Shown here: in pieces, positions 33,082 through 42,110 of the stretch
Numbering within the stretch: the first letter of the stretch is position 1
Layout: each line of letters begins with the position of its first letter
Assembly: GCA_964611345.1 (NCBI GenBank)
Contig: CAZSYU010000007.1
Location: 13,799-77,798 of the forward strand
Direction: 5' to 3'
Length of the DNA stretch: 64,000 nt
Source of the DNA: JALZVT01 sp964611345
Lineage (GTDB): Bacteria > Pseudomonadota > Gammaproteobacteria > Pseudomonadales > Azotimanducaceae
The notes under the pieces: generated by a model
Database searches by the model: none
What the model saw: the letters and a program-made list of their open reading frames with translations, nothing else
What the model was told of the DNA's origin: nothing
Translations under genes and position numbers: made by a program

Positions 33082-33819
33082 TGGGGCGAAGGCGATAAAC
33101 GCTGCCCAATTCAGGCAGCTGAACCAGACCCGAGCATCACTAAATCCAACGTTCTGTAACCGCGCCAAATGCGTGTCGAGCGTATCGGGAACCATTACGC
33201 GTTCTAGCGCACTGCGTTTTTGCGCGACCTCCAGTTCGGAGTAACCATTTGCGCGTTTGAATTCCAGGTGCACCTGGTCTGCCCAGGCCTGATCAGAGGG
33301 GTTATCCAGTACTACTTTTTCAGCGTAGATGAGGGGCGCACCCGGCAACAGGTTGTTGGCGATGCGTTGTAAAAGCTGTTGACGTTCAGGCGGTTCAATA
33401 AACTGCAGTGTGTAGTTCATAACCACAGCACTCGCACGCTCGATGGCCGTGTCTTTAATGTCGGTGCAGCGCCACTCCACCCGTTGGGCAGCACTTGCGC
33501 TGGTGAGCTGTGGCATAGTTTCACGTGCTGCATCGATCATGGGTTGGGAGTTATCTACCCCTACGATGCGCACCGACGGGTCACAATAGGTGAGTAAAGC
33601 GGCGGTCGTGGCGCCGCGACTACAGCCTAAGTCATACACCAACCCGTCGGCTGGGACGTGCTGTGAGGCAACCAGGGCGCTTAACGGGACAACGGTCTCA
33701 TAGGCGGGCACAGAGCGCCGAATCATGTCAGGAAACACGTCTACCACCCGCTGGTCGAAGGCAAAATCGACCAGGTGCGGATTCTCCCGGGCGTAGATGT
33801 CATCTGTGCTGTTTGTCAT
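33073..33819 (-). CDS. cmoA: Carboxy-S-adenosyl-L-methionine synthase CmoA
   Basis: A 248-residue SAM-binding enzyme that converts S-adenosylmethionine and prephenate to carboxy-S-adenosylmethionine, the donor used by CmoB. DDIYARENPHLVDFAFDQRV is the standard N-terminus. VYDLGCSRGATTAALL is SAM motif I, and VVMNYTLQFIEPPERQQLL is diagnostic for CmoA. The first gene of the cmoAB pair, ending four bases before cmoB. Divergent from ppk1, with 56 bases between the two starts. Confidence 0.96.
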   Translation of the reverse strand: MTNSTDDIYARENPHLVDFAFDQRVVDVFPDMIRRSVPAYETVVPLSALVASQHVPADGLVYDLGCSRGATTAALLTYCDPSVRIVGVDNSQPMIDAARETMPQLTSASAAQRVEWRCTDIKDTAIERASAVVMNYTLQFIEPPERQQLLQRIANNLLPGAPLIYAEKVVLDNPSDQAWADQVHLEFKRANGYSELEVAQKRSALERVMVPDTLDTHLARLQNVGFSDARVWFSCLNWAAFIAFAPDA

Positions 33820-33875
33820 AGCTGGAGTCTAGAGCGGTGCTATCATGATGGGTACCGATTCTAGGCTGCGCTACC

Positions 33876-36101
33876 TTGTCCACCAATTCAAAATCGCCGC
33901 TTAATGCCAAAACCAAACGACGTCTTGGGAGCCCGGCCAGTGCCGCCAAGCGCATGGCCGCGAATGGCAGCGTGCTGTCGCTGGATGATCCCTCGCTCTA
34001 CATTAACCGTGAAATGTCGCTCCTGGAGTTCAATCGACGGGTGCTCGCACAAGCGCAGATGCCCACCACGCCATTATTGGAGCGACTCAAGTACCTGTGT
34101 ATCGCGTGCTCTAATCTGGATGAGTTCTTTGAGATCCGCTTTGCTGGCTTACGTCAGCAAGAGGCATTTGGCGTTACTCAGCAGCGGCCCGATGGTTTGT
34201 CTGCCCGGGAACAGATCCGTCGCATCAGTGTAACGGCTGCTGCCCTTGTTGCTGAGCAGTATCGCCTGCTGAATGACTCACTCTTGCCCGAGCTTGCCGC
34301 CGAGGGCATTCGCTTTCTGGATCAATCGAACTGGAACCAGCGGCAGGCGAGCTGGGTTAAGCGCTATTTCACTCGCGAACTGTCTCCCATTTTGAGCCCC
34401 ATTGCGCTGGATCCGGCGCATCCGTTTCCTCAGGTGCTCAATAAAGGCCTGAACTTTATTGTCACGCTGCGTGGCAAGGATGCCTTTGGCCGCAACAGTG
34501 GTTTGAGCATTGTGCAAGCGCCTCGGTCTCTGCCCAGAGTGGTGGCACTATCTGACACCGTTGCAGACTCGCCGTATGACTTTGTGCTGCTGTCGTCCAT
34601 CATCGAAAATCACGTCAGCGATCTGTTTTCTGGTATGACGGCCACGGGCTGCTATGCCTTCCGCATCACTCGCAACAGCGATCTGTTTGTGGATGAAGAA
34701 GCAGTGGATGATTTACTCCATGCTCTCGAGGGTGAACTGCCATCGCGCAACTATGGCGATGCGGTGCGCATGGAGATCGCGGCAGATACACCGCAAGAGA
34801 TCGAGAGTTTCCTCATGGAAGAATTTAATCTCTCTGAAAGTGACGTGTATCGGTGTAAGGGGCCGGTAAATCTCAATCGCTTGCTGGCACTGCCGGATCT
34901 GGTTGATCGACCTGATCTGAAATTTCCGCCCTTTGTGCAATATCTGTCACCTGCCGTGTTAGCGCCAGTGGCACTGTCCGGAGCCGCCGAGGCGGGTAGT
35001 AGTGAAGGTTTCGGCGACATGTTTGCTGCTATAAGCGACAACGATATCTTAATGCATCACCCATTCGAGTCATTTCAACCGGTGGTGGAGTTTTTGCGCC
35101 AGGCCGCGCGTGACCCCAAAGTACTGTCCATTCGACAGACGCTGTATCGCACCGGTGCCGATTCTCACATCGTCAAGGCTCTGGTGGAGGCTGCCGCACA
35201 AGGCAAGGAAGTGCTGGTTGTCATTGAGCTGCGCGCCCGGTTCGATGAAGAGGCGAACATCGAACTGGCGACGTTACTGCAAGATTCCGGTGCGCAGGTG
35301 GTATACGGTGTGGTTGGCTATAAAACCCACGCGAAGATGACTATGGTGATTCGGCGTGAAGGACGGTCGCTCAAGCGCTATTTGCACCTTGGCACCGGAA
35401 ACTATCACGCGACAACAGCCAAACTTTACACCGACTACGGGCTGCTGACCGATGACGATCAGCTAGGCGAAGACGTGCAAAAACTGTTTCAGCAACTCAC
35501 GGCAATGGGTCGTGCCGGGCGGTTGAAAAAAGTGTTGCAGGCGCCGTTTACCTTACATCGCTCGTTGCTCGATTTTATTAACGCCGAGACCCAGGCTGCC
35601 CAAGCGGGCAAGCCCGCCCGGGTCTATGCCAAAATGAACTCGCTTATCGAGCCGAAAATAATAAAGGCACTGTATCGCGCGTCGATGGCGGGCGTGGAAG
35701 TCAGGCTCGTGGTGCGAGGCGTTTGTGCCTTGAAGCCAGGTGTGCCCGGTATATCCGAGAACATTGAGGTGCGCAGCATAATAGGTCGGTTTCTCGAACA
35801 CACGCGGGTGTATTTCTTCGAAAACAACGGTTTGTACCTATCCAGCGCAGACTGGATGGATCGTAATTTTTTCTCTCGCATCGAGAGCTGTTTTCCGATT
35901 GAAGCGCCAGAGTTGAGAGATCGAGTTTTTGCAGAGAGTTTCGAGAACTATCTGAAAGACGATCAGCAAGCCTGGGTGCTAAAGCCCGACTCAACTTATC
36001 GTCTTGTTAAATCGACGCGCAAACAGGGTCACAGTGCACAGCAGTGGCTGCTCGATCAGTTGGCAGAAAGTGTGAGCGTCATGCCGATCGACTCGAGATA
36101 G
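33876..36101 (+). CDS. ppk1: Polyphosphate kinase 1
   Basis: A 741-residue Ppk1, the usual four-domain length, which makes inorganic polyphosphate reversibly from ATP. YINREMSLLEFNRRVLAQA opens the N-domain. The autophosphorylated His pair is in GYKTHAKMTMV (His485) and LHLGTGNYHATTAKLYTDYG (His504). GLYLSSADWMDRNFFSRIE and the C-terminal C2 region are complete. The chosen start is the TTG at 33876; an ATG at 33954 would remove 26 Ser/Lys-rich residues without touching the core. Its last 46 bases overlap the end of the convergent ppx gene. Confidence 0.96.
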   Translation: MSTNSKSPLNAKTKRRLGSPASAAKRMAANGSVLSLDDPSLYINREMSLLEFNRRVLAQAQMPTTPLLERLKYLCIACSNLDEFFEIRFAGLRQQEAFGVTQQRPDGLSAREQIRRISVTAAALVAEQYRLLNDSLLPELAAEGIRFLDQSNWNQRQASWVKRYFTRELSPILSPIALDPAHPFPQVLNKGLNFIVTLRGKDAFGRNSGLSIVQAPRSLPRVVALSDTVADSPYDFVLLSSIIENHVSDLFSGMTATGCYAFRITRNSDLFVDEEAVDDLLHALEGELPSRNYGDAVRMEIAADTPQEIESFLMEEFNLSESDVYRCKGPVNLNRLLALPDLVDRPDLKFPPFVQYLSPAVLAPVALSGAAEAGSSEGFGDMFAAISDNDILMHHPFESFQPVVEFLRQAARDPKVLSIRQTLYRTGADSHIVKALVEAAAQGKEVLVVIELRARFDEEANIELATLLQDSGAQVVYGVVGYKTHAKMTMVIRREGRSLKRYLHLGTGNYHATTAKLYTDYGLLTDDDQLGEDVQKLFQQLTAMGRAGRLKKVLQAPFTLHRSLLDFINAETQAAQAGKPARVYAKMNSLIEPKIIKALYRASMAGVEVRLVVRGVCALKPGVPGISENIEVRSIIGRFLEHTRVYFFENNGLYLSSADWMDRNFFSRIESCFPIEAPELRDRVFAESFENYLKDDQQAWVLKPDSTYRLVKSTRKQGHSAQQWLLDQLAESVSVMPIDSR

Positions 36102-37549
36102 TCAGCTTCTTCAGCCAGGTCAAGCTGGGTCAGACTGTGTTCCTGCAACCAATCCTTGGATATGCCGATATCAACACTGGTGTTATCAACGGTGATCTGC
36201 AGTTTCGGTAACGCGTCGGGGTTGCGAGAGCGGTGCAGCACGTGAGATAGCCTTAGCAGCACGCTCAGTCGCAGCAGGTCTTCGGTATCTGCCTCGTCTA
36301 GTTTTGGCATCGCGTCGAGTTGCAGCTTACGTCGATGCAGCCGCACAAGTGCGGCGAGTCTGGCTTGATCGAGTTTGGAAAAGCCAGGCATGTCCATGTG
36401 CTCGAGCAAGTAGGCGCCGTGCTTATGGTAACTGCTGTGCGATATATCAAGGCCGATCTCATGCAATGCTGCCGCCCACTTGAGCGAATGTTTAAGCTCT
36501 TCGTTTTGCAGATCCCATTGATCTCGCACCTGTTGTAGCAAGTTCAGTGCGGTTGCTCGAACGCGTTCGGCGTGGTCGCTGTCAATGTGATAGCGGCGCG
36601 CCAGGTCTTTGGTGGTGTGTTCGCGAACGTCATCCTGACGTGCGCGGCCAACCATTTCGAGCAGCAGGCCTTCGCGTAACGCGCCGTCGGAGATTCTAAG
36701 GTCATCAATTTTAAGCTCTTCAAACAGGGCTTGAACAATTGCCAGTCCACCCGGGAATACAGGGGCTCGGTCTTTGCCGAGTCCGGGTAGTGACAGATCT
36801 TCGATGCTGTTGGCCTCGAGCATGCGGTCGCGTAGTTGCTTCACCGCTTTTAGCGTAATGCCGCTTTGTGAGATATCCAGTGCTGTTAATACGGATTGTA
36901 CGGCGTGCATGGTGCCGGATGCGCCAATCGCGGTGTCCCAGCCTTGCTTGCGGTAGATAGCCTGCACACTTTCCAGTTCGCGCTTTGCTGTATTGACGGC
37001 GAGTGTGTAGTTGTCAGCGCTTAGTTTGTCTTTGGGGAAGCATTCAGCTGACAGACTTACGCAGCCCATGTACAGGCTGTCCATAATGGTCGGTTTGAAG
37101 CGTTTGCCAAGAATGAGCTCCGTGGAGCCGCCACCTATATCGATGACGAGGCGTCGTTTGTGGCTGTCATCAAGAGCCCGGGATACACCCATAAATATCA
37201 TTCGGGCTTCTTCGTGCCCTGATATAATTTCTATGTTGTGGTTGAGGGCGCGGCGCGCGCGTTTCAGAAATTTGTCGGAGTTTTTGGCTTTGCGCAATGT
37301 GTTGGTGCCAACCACACGTACCTGCTCTGACGGAATTGTTCGCAGCCGCTGGCCGAAGCGTGTAAGGCAGTCAATAGCGCGCTCCATGGCATCATCTGAG
37401 AGTTCGCCTTTTTTGTTTAGCCCGTCTGCCAGGCGAACCGTCTCTTTTATTTTGTCAACCACAGCAATGCGGCCCTTACGATAGTTCGCCACCACCAGAT
37501 GAAAGCTGTTTGAGCCAAGATCGAGTGCGGCAAGCTGGGTGTCTGCCAT
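36056..37549 (-). CDS. ppx: Exopolyphosphatase / pppGpp phosphatase family (Ppx/GppA)
   Basis: A 497-residue actin-fold phosphatase. LAALDLGSNSFHLVVANY is phosphate motif 1, VIDIGGGSTELILGK motif 2, and AIGASGTMHAVQSVL follows. An HD-like C-terminal half contains AAALHEIGLDISHSSYHKHGAYLL. Ppx removes terminal phosphates from polyphosphate; the GppA branch also acts on pppGpp, and sequence alone leaves some doubt. It faces ppk1 and overlaps it by 46 coding bases. It is the last gene of a LemA-M48-ppx operon with six-base spacers, an arrangement that links polyphosphate breakdown to an envelope protease pair. Confidence 0.94.
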   Translation of the reverse strand: MADTQLAALDLGSNSFHLVVANYRKGRIAVVDKIKETVRLADGLNKKGELSDDAMERAIDCLTRFGQRLRTIPSEQVRVVGTNTLRKAKNSDKFLKRARRALNHNIEIISGHEEARMIFMGVSRALDDSHKRRLVIDIGGGSTELILGKRFKPTIMDSLYMGCVSLSAECFPKDKLSADNYTLAVNTAKRELESVQAIYRKQGWDTAIGASGTMHAVQSVLTALDISQSGITLKAVKQLRDRMLEANSIEDLSLPGLGKDRAPVFPGGLAIVQALFEELKIDDLRISDGALREGLLLEMVGRARQDDVREHTTKDLARRYHIDSDHAERVRATALNLLQQVRDQWDLQNEELKHSLKWAAALHEIGLDISHSSYHKHGAYLLEHMDMPGFSKLDQARLAALVRLHRRKLQLDAMPKLDEADTEDLLRLSVLLRLSHVLHRSRNPDALPKLQITVDNTSVDIGISKDWLQEHSLTQLDLAEEADYLESIGMTLTLSAN

Positions 37550-37555
37550 ACTGTT

Positions 37556-39565
37556 TTAGTCGCCTGTCTGCGGTGTTTGCGCTTTGGCAACAACAGACGG
37601 TGGCAGAGGGCAATCCAGTGCTGCTGAAATGCCTTGCAGTAGAGCGCCTTCGTCAGCGCTGATTTTCTGGTCGAATAGCACCGAGCGTGCACAGGCCTTT
37701 AACACGCGAGGTTTTTGCAGGGGGGTCAGATCACGCAGTTCTTTTAGCGCTTTGTTCAGCGCTGAAAAGTTATCGTCAGTGGTTACCGCTGGTGCGTTCG
37801 GTATGCTCGAAAAGTTCAGCTCTTGCATTGCGGCGTTGTAGGCTGCTTTGCGTTGTGACTCATCGTCGTGCCCGTAATGTGCAAGCACGGCGATAAGAGT
37901 AGCCATGCTGTCCCCGATTCGTTCTACTTTGCGATGACGAATTTTGGGCGGGCGCGGGCGTTCAAAATGTGGTGTGATCTCTTTTAGTAGCAGCCGGTGG
38001 AGTACCCACTCGAACAGTTCGATCTTCTTGTCGGCCTTAATCAGTTTAATCACCCGTGCCACGAATGCCTTGTATTGGGGGTGGGACATTTGTTTGAGCG
38101 CAGGAACCGAGAGCTCTAGCAAGGCGAGGCGGTGGAGGTCGTCTGAGTTTTCGAGGCGCTTGTGTAGTCTGGCAATGTCGTCAAGTTCACCCTGTTTTAG
38201 CTCGCTCAGTGTTGCGGTCTGAATGGCTGCGGTGTTTTGCGCTTCGTCTACTTCTGCTCGGTGGAGTAGCAGGGCGTAAACCAACAGGTGCGCGGCGCAG
38301 GGGTCCCGGGCAGCGTCAAGGCAGGGCTCCTGGGTGGTGTCGATGATGGCATCCGCTGCCAGGTAGCTGCGGTGATCGGGTCGTCCAACCACCTCTGCCA
38401 GGGTGTCCACTTCAACCGCAATGCCTTCTATTTGCTTTGGGCTGGGTGTTGGTTGTGTGCCAGCGGCAAGATTGCTTACGCCGTGCTCTGCTGCGCTTGT
38501 GTGCAGGCTGGATGTGGAAACAGAAGAGGGTTGTAGATTGACCGGAAACTCACCGTTCCATCCAGGGTCGATAGCGCTGATGCGCTTTGGCAAAGGCGGA
38601 TGGGTGGCCATCATGTTGCCCAGAAAGTGGCTGATAGCCTGGCCAAAAAACATGTGACTGATTTCGTTGGCACCACTGTTATGCAGGCGGCTGCCTGCCC
38701 CGCCAATTTTTTGGAGTGCGCCACTGATGCCTGGAGGATTGCGGGTGTACTGGACTGCCGCGGCGTCAGCGAGATATTCGCGTTGTCGCGACACGGCAGA
38801 CTTGATCAGATTGCCAAAGAAGGTGCCGGCGTAGCCGAGAATGGCCAGTCCGGCACCCAAAATCAGGATGGCCGCGACTCCGCCGCCGTTGTTATTGGAT
38901 GAACGCGGCCTCCCGAGTCCGTGGCGTGAACCACGCAGCAGCATGTTGCCGATTAGGCCGATAAAAAGAATACCAAACAGAATGGCAATCAGGCGGATGT
39001 TTATTCGCGTGTCGCCATTGAGAATGTGGCTGAACTCATGAGCGACAACACCTTGCAACTCTTCGCGATTCAGAAAGTTGAGCGCACCGTGGGTGATGCC
39101 GACGACGGCATCATCCGGTGTGTAACCTGCTGCAAACGCGTTAATGCCCTCTTCTTGAATCAAGTACACAGGGGGCACACTGACACCAGCTGCAATCGCC
39201 ATCTCTTCCACAACATTGAGCAACCGTCGTTCTTTCAAGTCAGTGGTGTTGCTTTGCACGCGCGTGCCGCCCAGCGACTCGGCGATAGCTCGCCCACCGC
39301 CGCGAATCATCAAGTACTTGTAGAGCGATGCCAGAGTCACGACGGTGATTACTGCTAGTGAGGCCCATAACCAGGTATCGACAGGAACAGAGGCGAGCAT
39401 GGTCGCAAGCTCTGTGCCACTTACCATACGCCCGGAAGTGATCAGAAACACACCAGCGACTAACGCGTTGGTTAGCACAATCAGTGCAAGCACGGCAGCC
39501 CCGAACAGAACAACCAACTGCCAGGTTTTTCGTCGTGCGTTGTGCTGTGCCTCAAAAAAGTCCAT
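37556..39565 (-). CDS. M48 family zinc metallopeptidase with C-terminal TerB-like extension
   Basis: A 669-residue inner-membrane peptidase, much longer than HtpX. Two N-terminal helices (about 17-45 and 65-85) are followed by the zinc site HEFSH (His176, Glu177, His180) in GVVAHEFSHILNGD and the downstream Glu ligand near REYLADAAAVQYTR. Two more helices lie in between. The C-terminal 250 residues are helical; ACARSVLFDQKISADEGALLQ resembles a TerB-like fold. The partner LemA gene lies six bases upstream, an association common for these proteases. The extension could bind substrates or regulators. Envelope quality control is the likely role. Confidence 0.9.
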   Translation of the reverse strand: MDFFEAQHNARRKTWQLVVLFGAAVLALIVLTNALVAGVFLITSGRMVSGTELATMLASVPVDTWLWASLAVITVVTLASLYKYLMIRGGGRAIAESLGGTRVQSNTTDLKERRLLNVVEEMAIAAGVSVPPVYLIQEEGINAFAAGYTPDDAVVGITHGALNFLNREELQGVVAHEFSHILNGDTRINIRLIAILFGILFIGLIGNMLLRGSRHGLGRPRSSNNNGGGVAAILILGAGLAILGYAGTFFGNLIKSAVSRQREYLADAAAVQYTRNPPGISGALQKIGGAGSRLHNSGANEISHMFFGQAISHFLGNMMATHPPLPKRISAIDPGWNGEFPVNLQPSSVSTSSLHTSAAEHGVSNLAAGTQPTPSPKQIEGIAVEVDTLAEVVGRPDHRSYLAADAIIDTTQEPCLDAARDPCAAHLLVYALLLHRAEVDEAQNTAAIQTATLSELKQGELDDIARLHKRLENSDDLHRLALLELSVPALKQMSHPQYKAFVARVIKLIKADKKIELFEWVLHRLLLKEITPHFERPRPPKIRHRKVERIGDSMATLIAVLAHYGHDDESQRKAAYNAAMQELNFSSIPNAPAVTTDDNFSALNKALKELRDLTPLQKPRVLKACARSVLFDQKISADEGALLQGISAALDCPLPPSVVAKAQTPQTGD

Positions 39566-39571
39566 CGCTTG

Positions 39572-40165
39572 TTAGGTGAACGACACCTTGGGGGCTTCCT
39601 GGATTTCGGCCGAATCTTCGAACTCAAGCAAGCCGGCGTCGCCGCTGTGGCCAAACATATCGGCGAAGACAACCGGCGGGAACGATTGCTTGTAGGTGTT
39701 GTAGGCCATTACCTGATCGTTGTATGACTGGCGGGCAAAAGCCACCTTGTTTTCTGTAGTGGTTAGCTCTTCAGAAAACTGCATCATGGGCTCGCTGGCT
39801 TTTAGATCTGGATAGGCCTCAACCGCAATGTTGAGTCGTCCGAGCGCGCCGCTTAAAGCGCCCTCTGCCTGAGACAGCTCTGCCATGGCAGCAGGGCTGC
39901 CAGGGTTGGCGCTGGCAGCGGCAAGGCCTGCCATCGCGGTGTTGCGTGCGTTGGTTACGGCTTCGAGCGTGTCGCGTTCGTGCGCCATGTACGCTTTGGC
40001 CGTTTCTAACAGGTTAGGGATCAGGTCATAACGACGTTTTAGCTGCACTTCAATTTGCGCGAACGCGTTCTCGTAGCGATTTTTTAGGGTGACCAGCTGG
40101 TTGTAGATGGCGACTACCCAGAAGGCCAGTGCAGCGAGAATGGCGATAAAAATTAGAAATTCCAT
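39572..40165 (-). CDS. LemA family protein
   Basis: A 197-residue protein. One N-terminal helix (FLIFIAILAALAFWVVAIYNQL) anchors a long helical domain with VTLKNRYENAFAQIEVQLKRRYDLIPNLLET, the hallmark of LemA, and MMQFSEELTTTENKVAFARQSYND. The N-terminus should lie outside and the helical part in the cytoplasm or periplasm depending on topology, which is not settled for the family. It is the first gene of the LemA-M48-ppx operon. LemA proteins often accompany HtpX-like proteases, but their molecular role is unknown. Confidence 0.93.
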   Translation of the reverse strand: MEFLIFIAILAALAFWVVAIYNQLVTLKNRYENAFAQIEVQLKRRYDLIPNLLETAKAYMAHERDTLEAVTNARNTAMAGLAAASANPGSPAAMAELSQAEGALSGALGRLNIAVEAYPDLKASEPMMQFSEELTTTENKVAFARQSYNDQVMAYNTYKQSFPPVVFADMFGHSGDAGLLEFEDSAEIQEAPKVSFT

Positions 40166-40232
40166 GTCTGTCTCCGGTTTCTTTTACGTATTGGTTAGAG
40201 CGTATGAGTTCGAGTGTAATTCAGAGTTGCGA

Positions 40233-41438
40233 CTAGTCCGGTAAGCCCAGCACGCGCTTCGCAATGACGTTGAGCTGCACTTCGGTAGTACCGCCTTCAA
40301 TCGAGTTTGCTTTTGACCGCAACCAAGAACGAGTGGTGTTTAACTCACTGCCGGTAAACGCCTCGCCCTCCCAGCCAACGCTTTGGCTGCCCATGGTCTG
40401 CAACATCAGCTCGTACTTGCGCTTGTTTTGCTCACTGCCGTAGTACTTGAACATTGAGGCAAGATGACCATTTGAGTTGCCACTGGCTGCCTCCTGGGCT
40501 GCCCGGGCTAGAGTGAGCTGAAACGCCTTGTCGTTCATGTTGTGATGGGTAACGTCGCCACGTAAGGATGCGTCTTCAATTTGTCCATTGCGCTCGCCAG
40601 CATAGTTTTTGGCGTGCTCAGAAAGCGACCGACTGCCGCCTCCCAGGGCGCTGTTACCGCCAATGCCTGAAATCATCTGGCGTTCGTGTTGCAGTAGTCG
40701 TTTGGCAATGGTCCAGCCTTTGTTGAGCTCGCCCACGAGATTTTCTTTTGGAACCACCACGTTGTCGAAAAAGGTTTGGCAAAACGGTGACGCACCGCTG
40801 ATGAGTGGAATTGGGGATGTTGTGACGCCCTCTGACTCCATATCGAACAGCAAGAAACTGATGCCTTCGTGCTTTGGTACGTCTGGTTTGGTGCGCACCA
40901 GACAAAAAATCCAGTCAGCGTGGTTGGCGTAAGAGGTCCAGATTTTTGCTCCGTTTACCAGATAGTTGTCGCCCTGGTCTTCGGCTTTGGTTTGCAACCC
41001 TGCCAAATCGGAGCCGTAGTTGGGTTCTGAGTAACCCTGGCACCAGCGAATTTCGCCACGCACAATGGGCGGCAGAAAACGCTGTTTTTGTTCCTCGGAG
41101 GCGTACTCCAGCAGTGCCGGGCCGAGCATCCAGATGCCGAAGCTGTTCAAAGCCGGGCGGGCCTTAATGCGCGCGAGTTCTTCTGCGAGCACGCGGTTCT
41201 CGTCATGGTTCAGTCCGCCACCGCCATATTCTTTGGGCCAGGTAGGTACCGTCCAACCCCGGCTTGCCATGTTATCGAGCCATAGTTTGGCATCGGGATT
41301 TGGATACTCGGCGTTACGACCACCCCAGACTGTTTCAGCTTCAGGCATGGGGGTGCGCATTGAGGCTGGACAGTTGGCTTCCAGCCAGTCCCGGGTTTGC
41401 GCTCTGAAAGCACTCAGATCTGTCACTAGGGTCTCCAC
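40233..41438 (-). CDS. Acyl-CoA dehydrogenase (FadE-type, about 400 residues)
   Basis: A 401-residue acyl-CoA dehydrogenase. WPKEYGGGGLNHDENRVLAEE begins the N-terminal helical domain. RWCQGYSEPNYGSDLAGLQT and YLVNGAKIWTSYANHADW are the flavin-binding middle-domain motifs. ANSIEGGTTEVQLNVIAKRVLGLPD is the conserved C-terminus. The sequence resembles the FadE-type enzymes used for branched, cyclic or steroid acyl-CoAs, but the substrate is inference. The start is a GTG, since the ATG just upstream is out of frame. Divergent from the flavin reductase gene at 41587. Confidence 0.93.
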   Translation of the reverse strand: METLVTDLSAFRAQTRDWLEANCPASMRTPMPEAETVWGGRNAEYPNPDAKLWLDNMASRGWTVPTWPKEYGGGGLNHDENRVLAEELARIKARPALNSFGIWMLGPALLEYASEEQKQRFLPPIVRGEIRWCQGYSEPNYGSDLAGLQTKAEDQGDNYLVNGAKIWTSYANHADWIFCLVRTKPDVPKHEGISFLLFDMESEGVTTSPIPLISGASPFCQTFFDNVVVPKENLVGELNKGWTIAKRLLQHERQMISGIGGNSALGGGSRSLSEHAKNYAGERNGQIEDASLRGDVTHHNMNDKAFQLTLARAAQEAASGNSNGHLASMFKYYGSEQNKRKYELMLQTMGSQSVGWEGEAFTGSELNTTRSWLRSKANSIEGGTTEVQLNVIAKRVLGLPD

Positions 41439-41473
41439 ATCTCGGTTCGGTCATGATCAGTTTAACACCCCCG

Positions 41474-41522
41474 GCCCAGTCCGAGGTCCAGTCCGAGAAA
41501 TGGTGCGACTAATGGTGCGAGG
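41474..41522. repeat. Two successive 12-base tandem duplications
   Basis: GCCCAGTCCGAG / GTCCAGTCCGAG (41474-41497) is followed by AATGGTGCGACT / AATGGTGCGAGG (41499-41522). They lie in the region between the divergent acyl-CoA dehydrogenase and flavin reductase genes. Confidence 0.8.
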
Positions 41523-41586
41523 GAATGGCGCAGGGCAAGCTGTATACTGCTGGTCGGGTTTCAGCGAAGTAACAGTGAGCCAGAGT

Positions 41587-42099
41587 ATGCAGGACGATAA
41601 CAACGAGGCTATTACAGCTCCGTTTGATCAAAAAGACTTCCGGTCCACCATGGGCCAGTTCTGCACGGGTGTTGTGATTGCCACTGGCGCGCCAAACGGA
41701 GTGCCTGCCGGGTTTGCTGCCCAGTCCTTTGTATCGTTGTCGCTGGATCCGCCACTGGTCGCGATTTGTCCAGGTAAAGGCAGTACCAGTTGGCCAAAAA
41801 TTCGTGATTCAGGTGCGTTTTGCGTGAACATGCTGCACGCGAGCCAGGTTGAGGTGTGTAACAACTTTGCGCGCTCTGGTGGTGACAAATTCAGTGATCT
41901 TGCCTGGTCGAGGGGTATCACCGGGGCACCTATTCTCGCTGACGCCCTTACCTACGTGGAGTGCACGCTCGAAAACGAATTTAATGCCGGTGACCACACC
42001 ATCGCGGTGGGTCGCGTTAAGGCCTACAAGCGGCTCGACGAAGAAGCTGGGCCATTGTTGTTTTTTCGCGGCAAGTACGGCCAGTTTGAGGCGTTTTAA
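41587..42099 (+). CDS. Flavin reductase family protein
   Basis: A 170-residue FMN-binding split-barrel protein. FRSTMGQFCTGVVIATG and GFAAQSFVSLSLDPPLVAICPG are the N-terminal flavin-binding motifs, FCVNMLHASQ follows and LLFFRGKYGQF is the C-terminal motif. Such proteins supply reduced flavin to two-component monooxygenases (HpaC/HsaB type). The ATG at 41587 is chosen; a GTG at 41575 is possible. The long open frame further upstream (from 41065) runs antisense through the acyl-CoA dehydrogenase gene and is not coding. No oxygenase partner lies next to it; the nearest flavin enzyme is the LLM oxidoreductase 0.7 kb away on the other strand. Confidence 0.92.
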   Translation: MQDDNNEAITAPFDQKDFRSTMGQFCTGVVIATGAPNGVPAGFAAQSFVSLSLDPPLVAICPGKGSTSWPKIRDSGAFCVNMLHASQVEVCNNFARSGGDKFSDLAWSRGITGAPILADALTYVECTLENEFNAGDHTIAVGRVKAYKRLDEEAGPLLFFRGKYGQFEAF

Positions 42100-42110
42100 G
42101 CGCAGGTGCC

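Noticed and set aside
41065..41586. Upstream extension of the flavin reductase frame
   Set aside because: It lies antisense to the acyl-CoA dehydrogenase gene; flavin reductases start at the FRSTMGQF region, so the start at 41587 is used.
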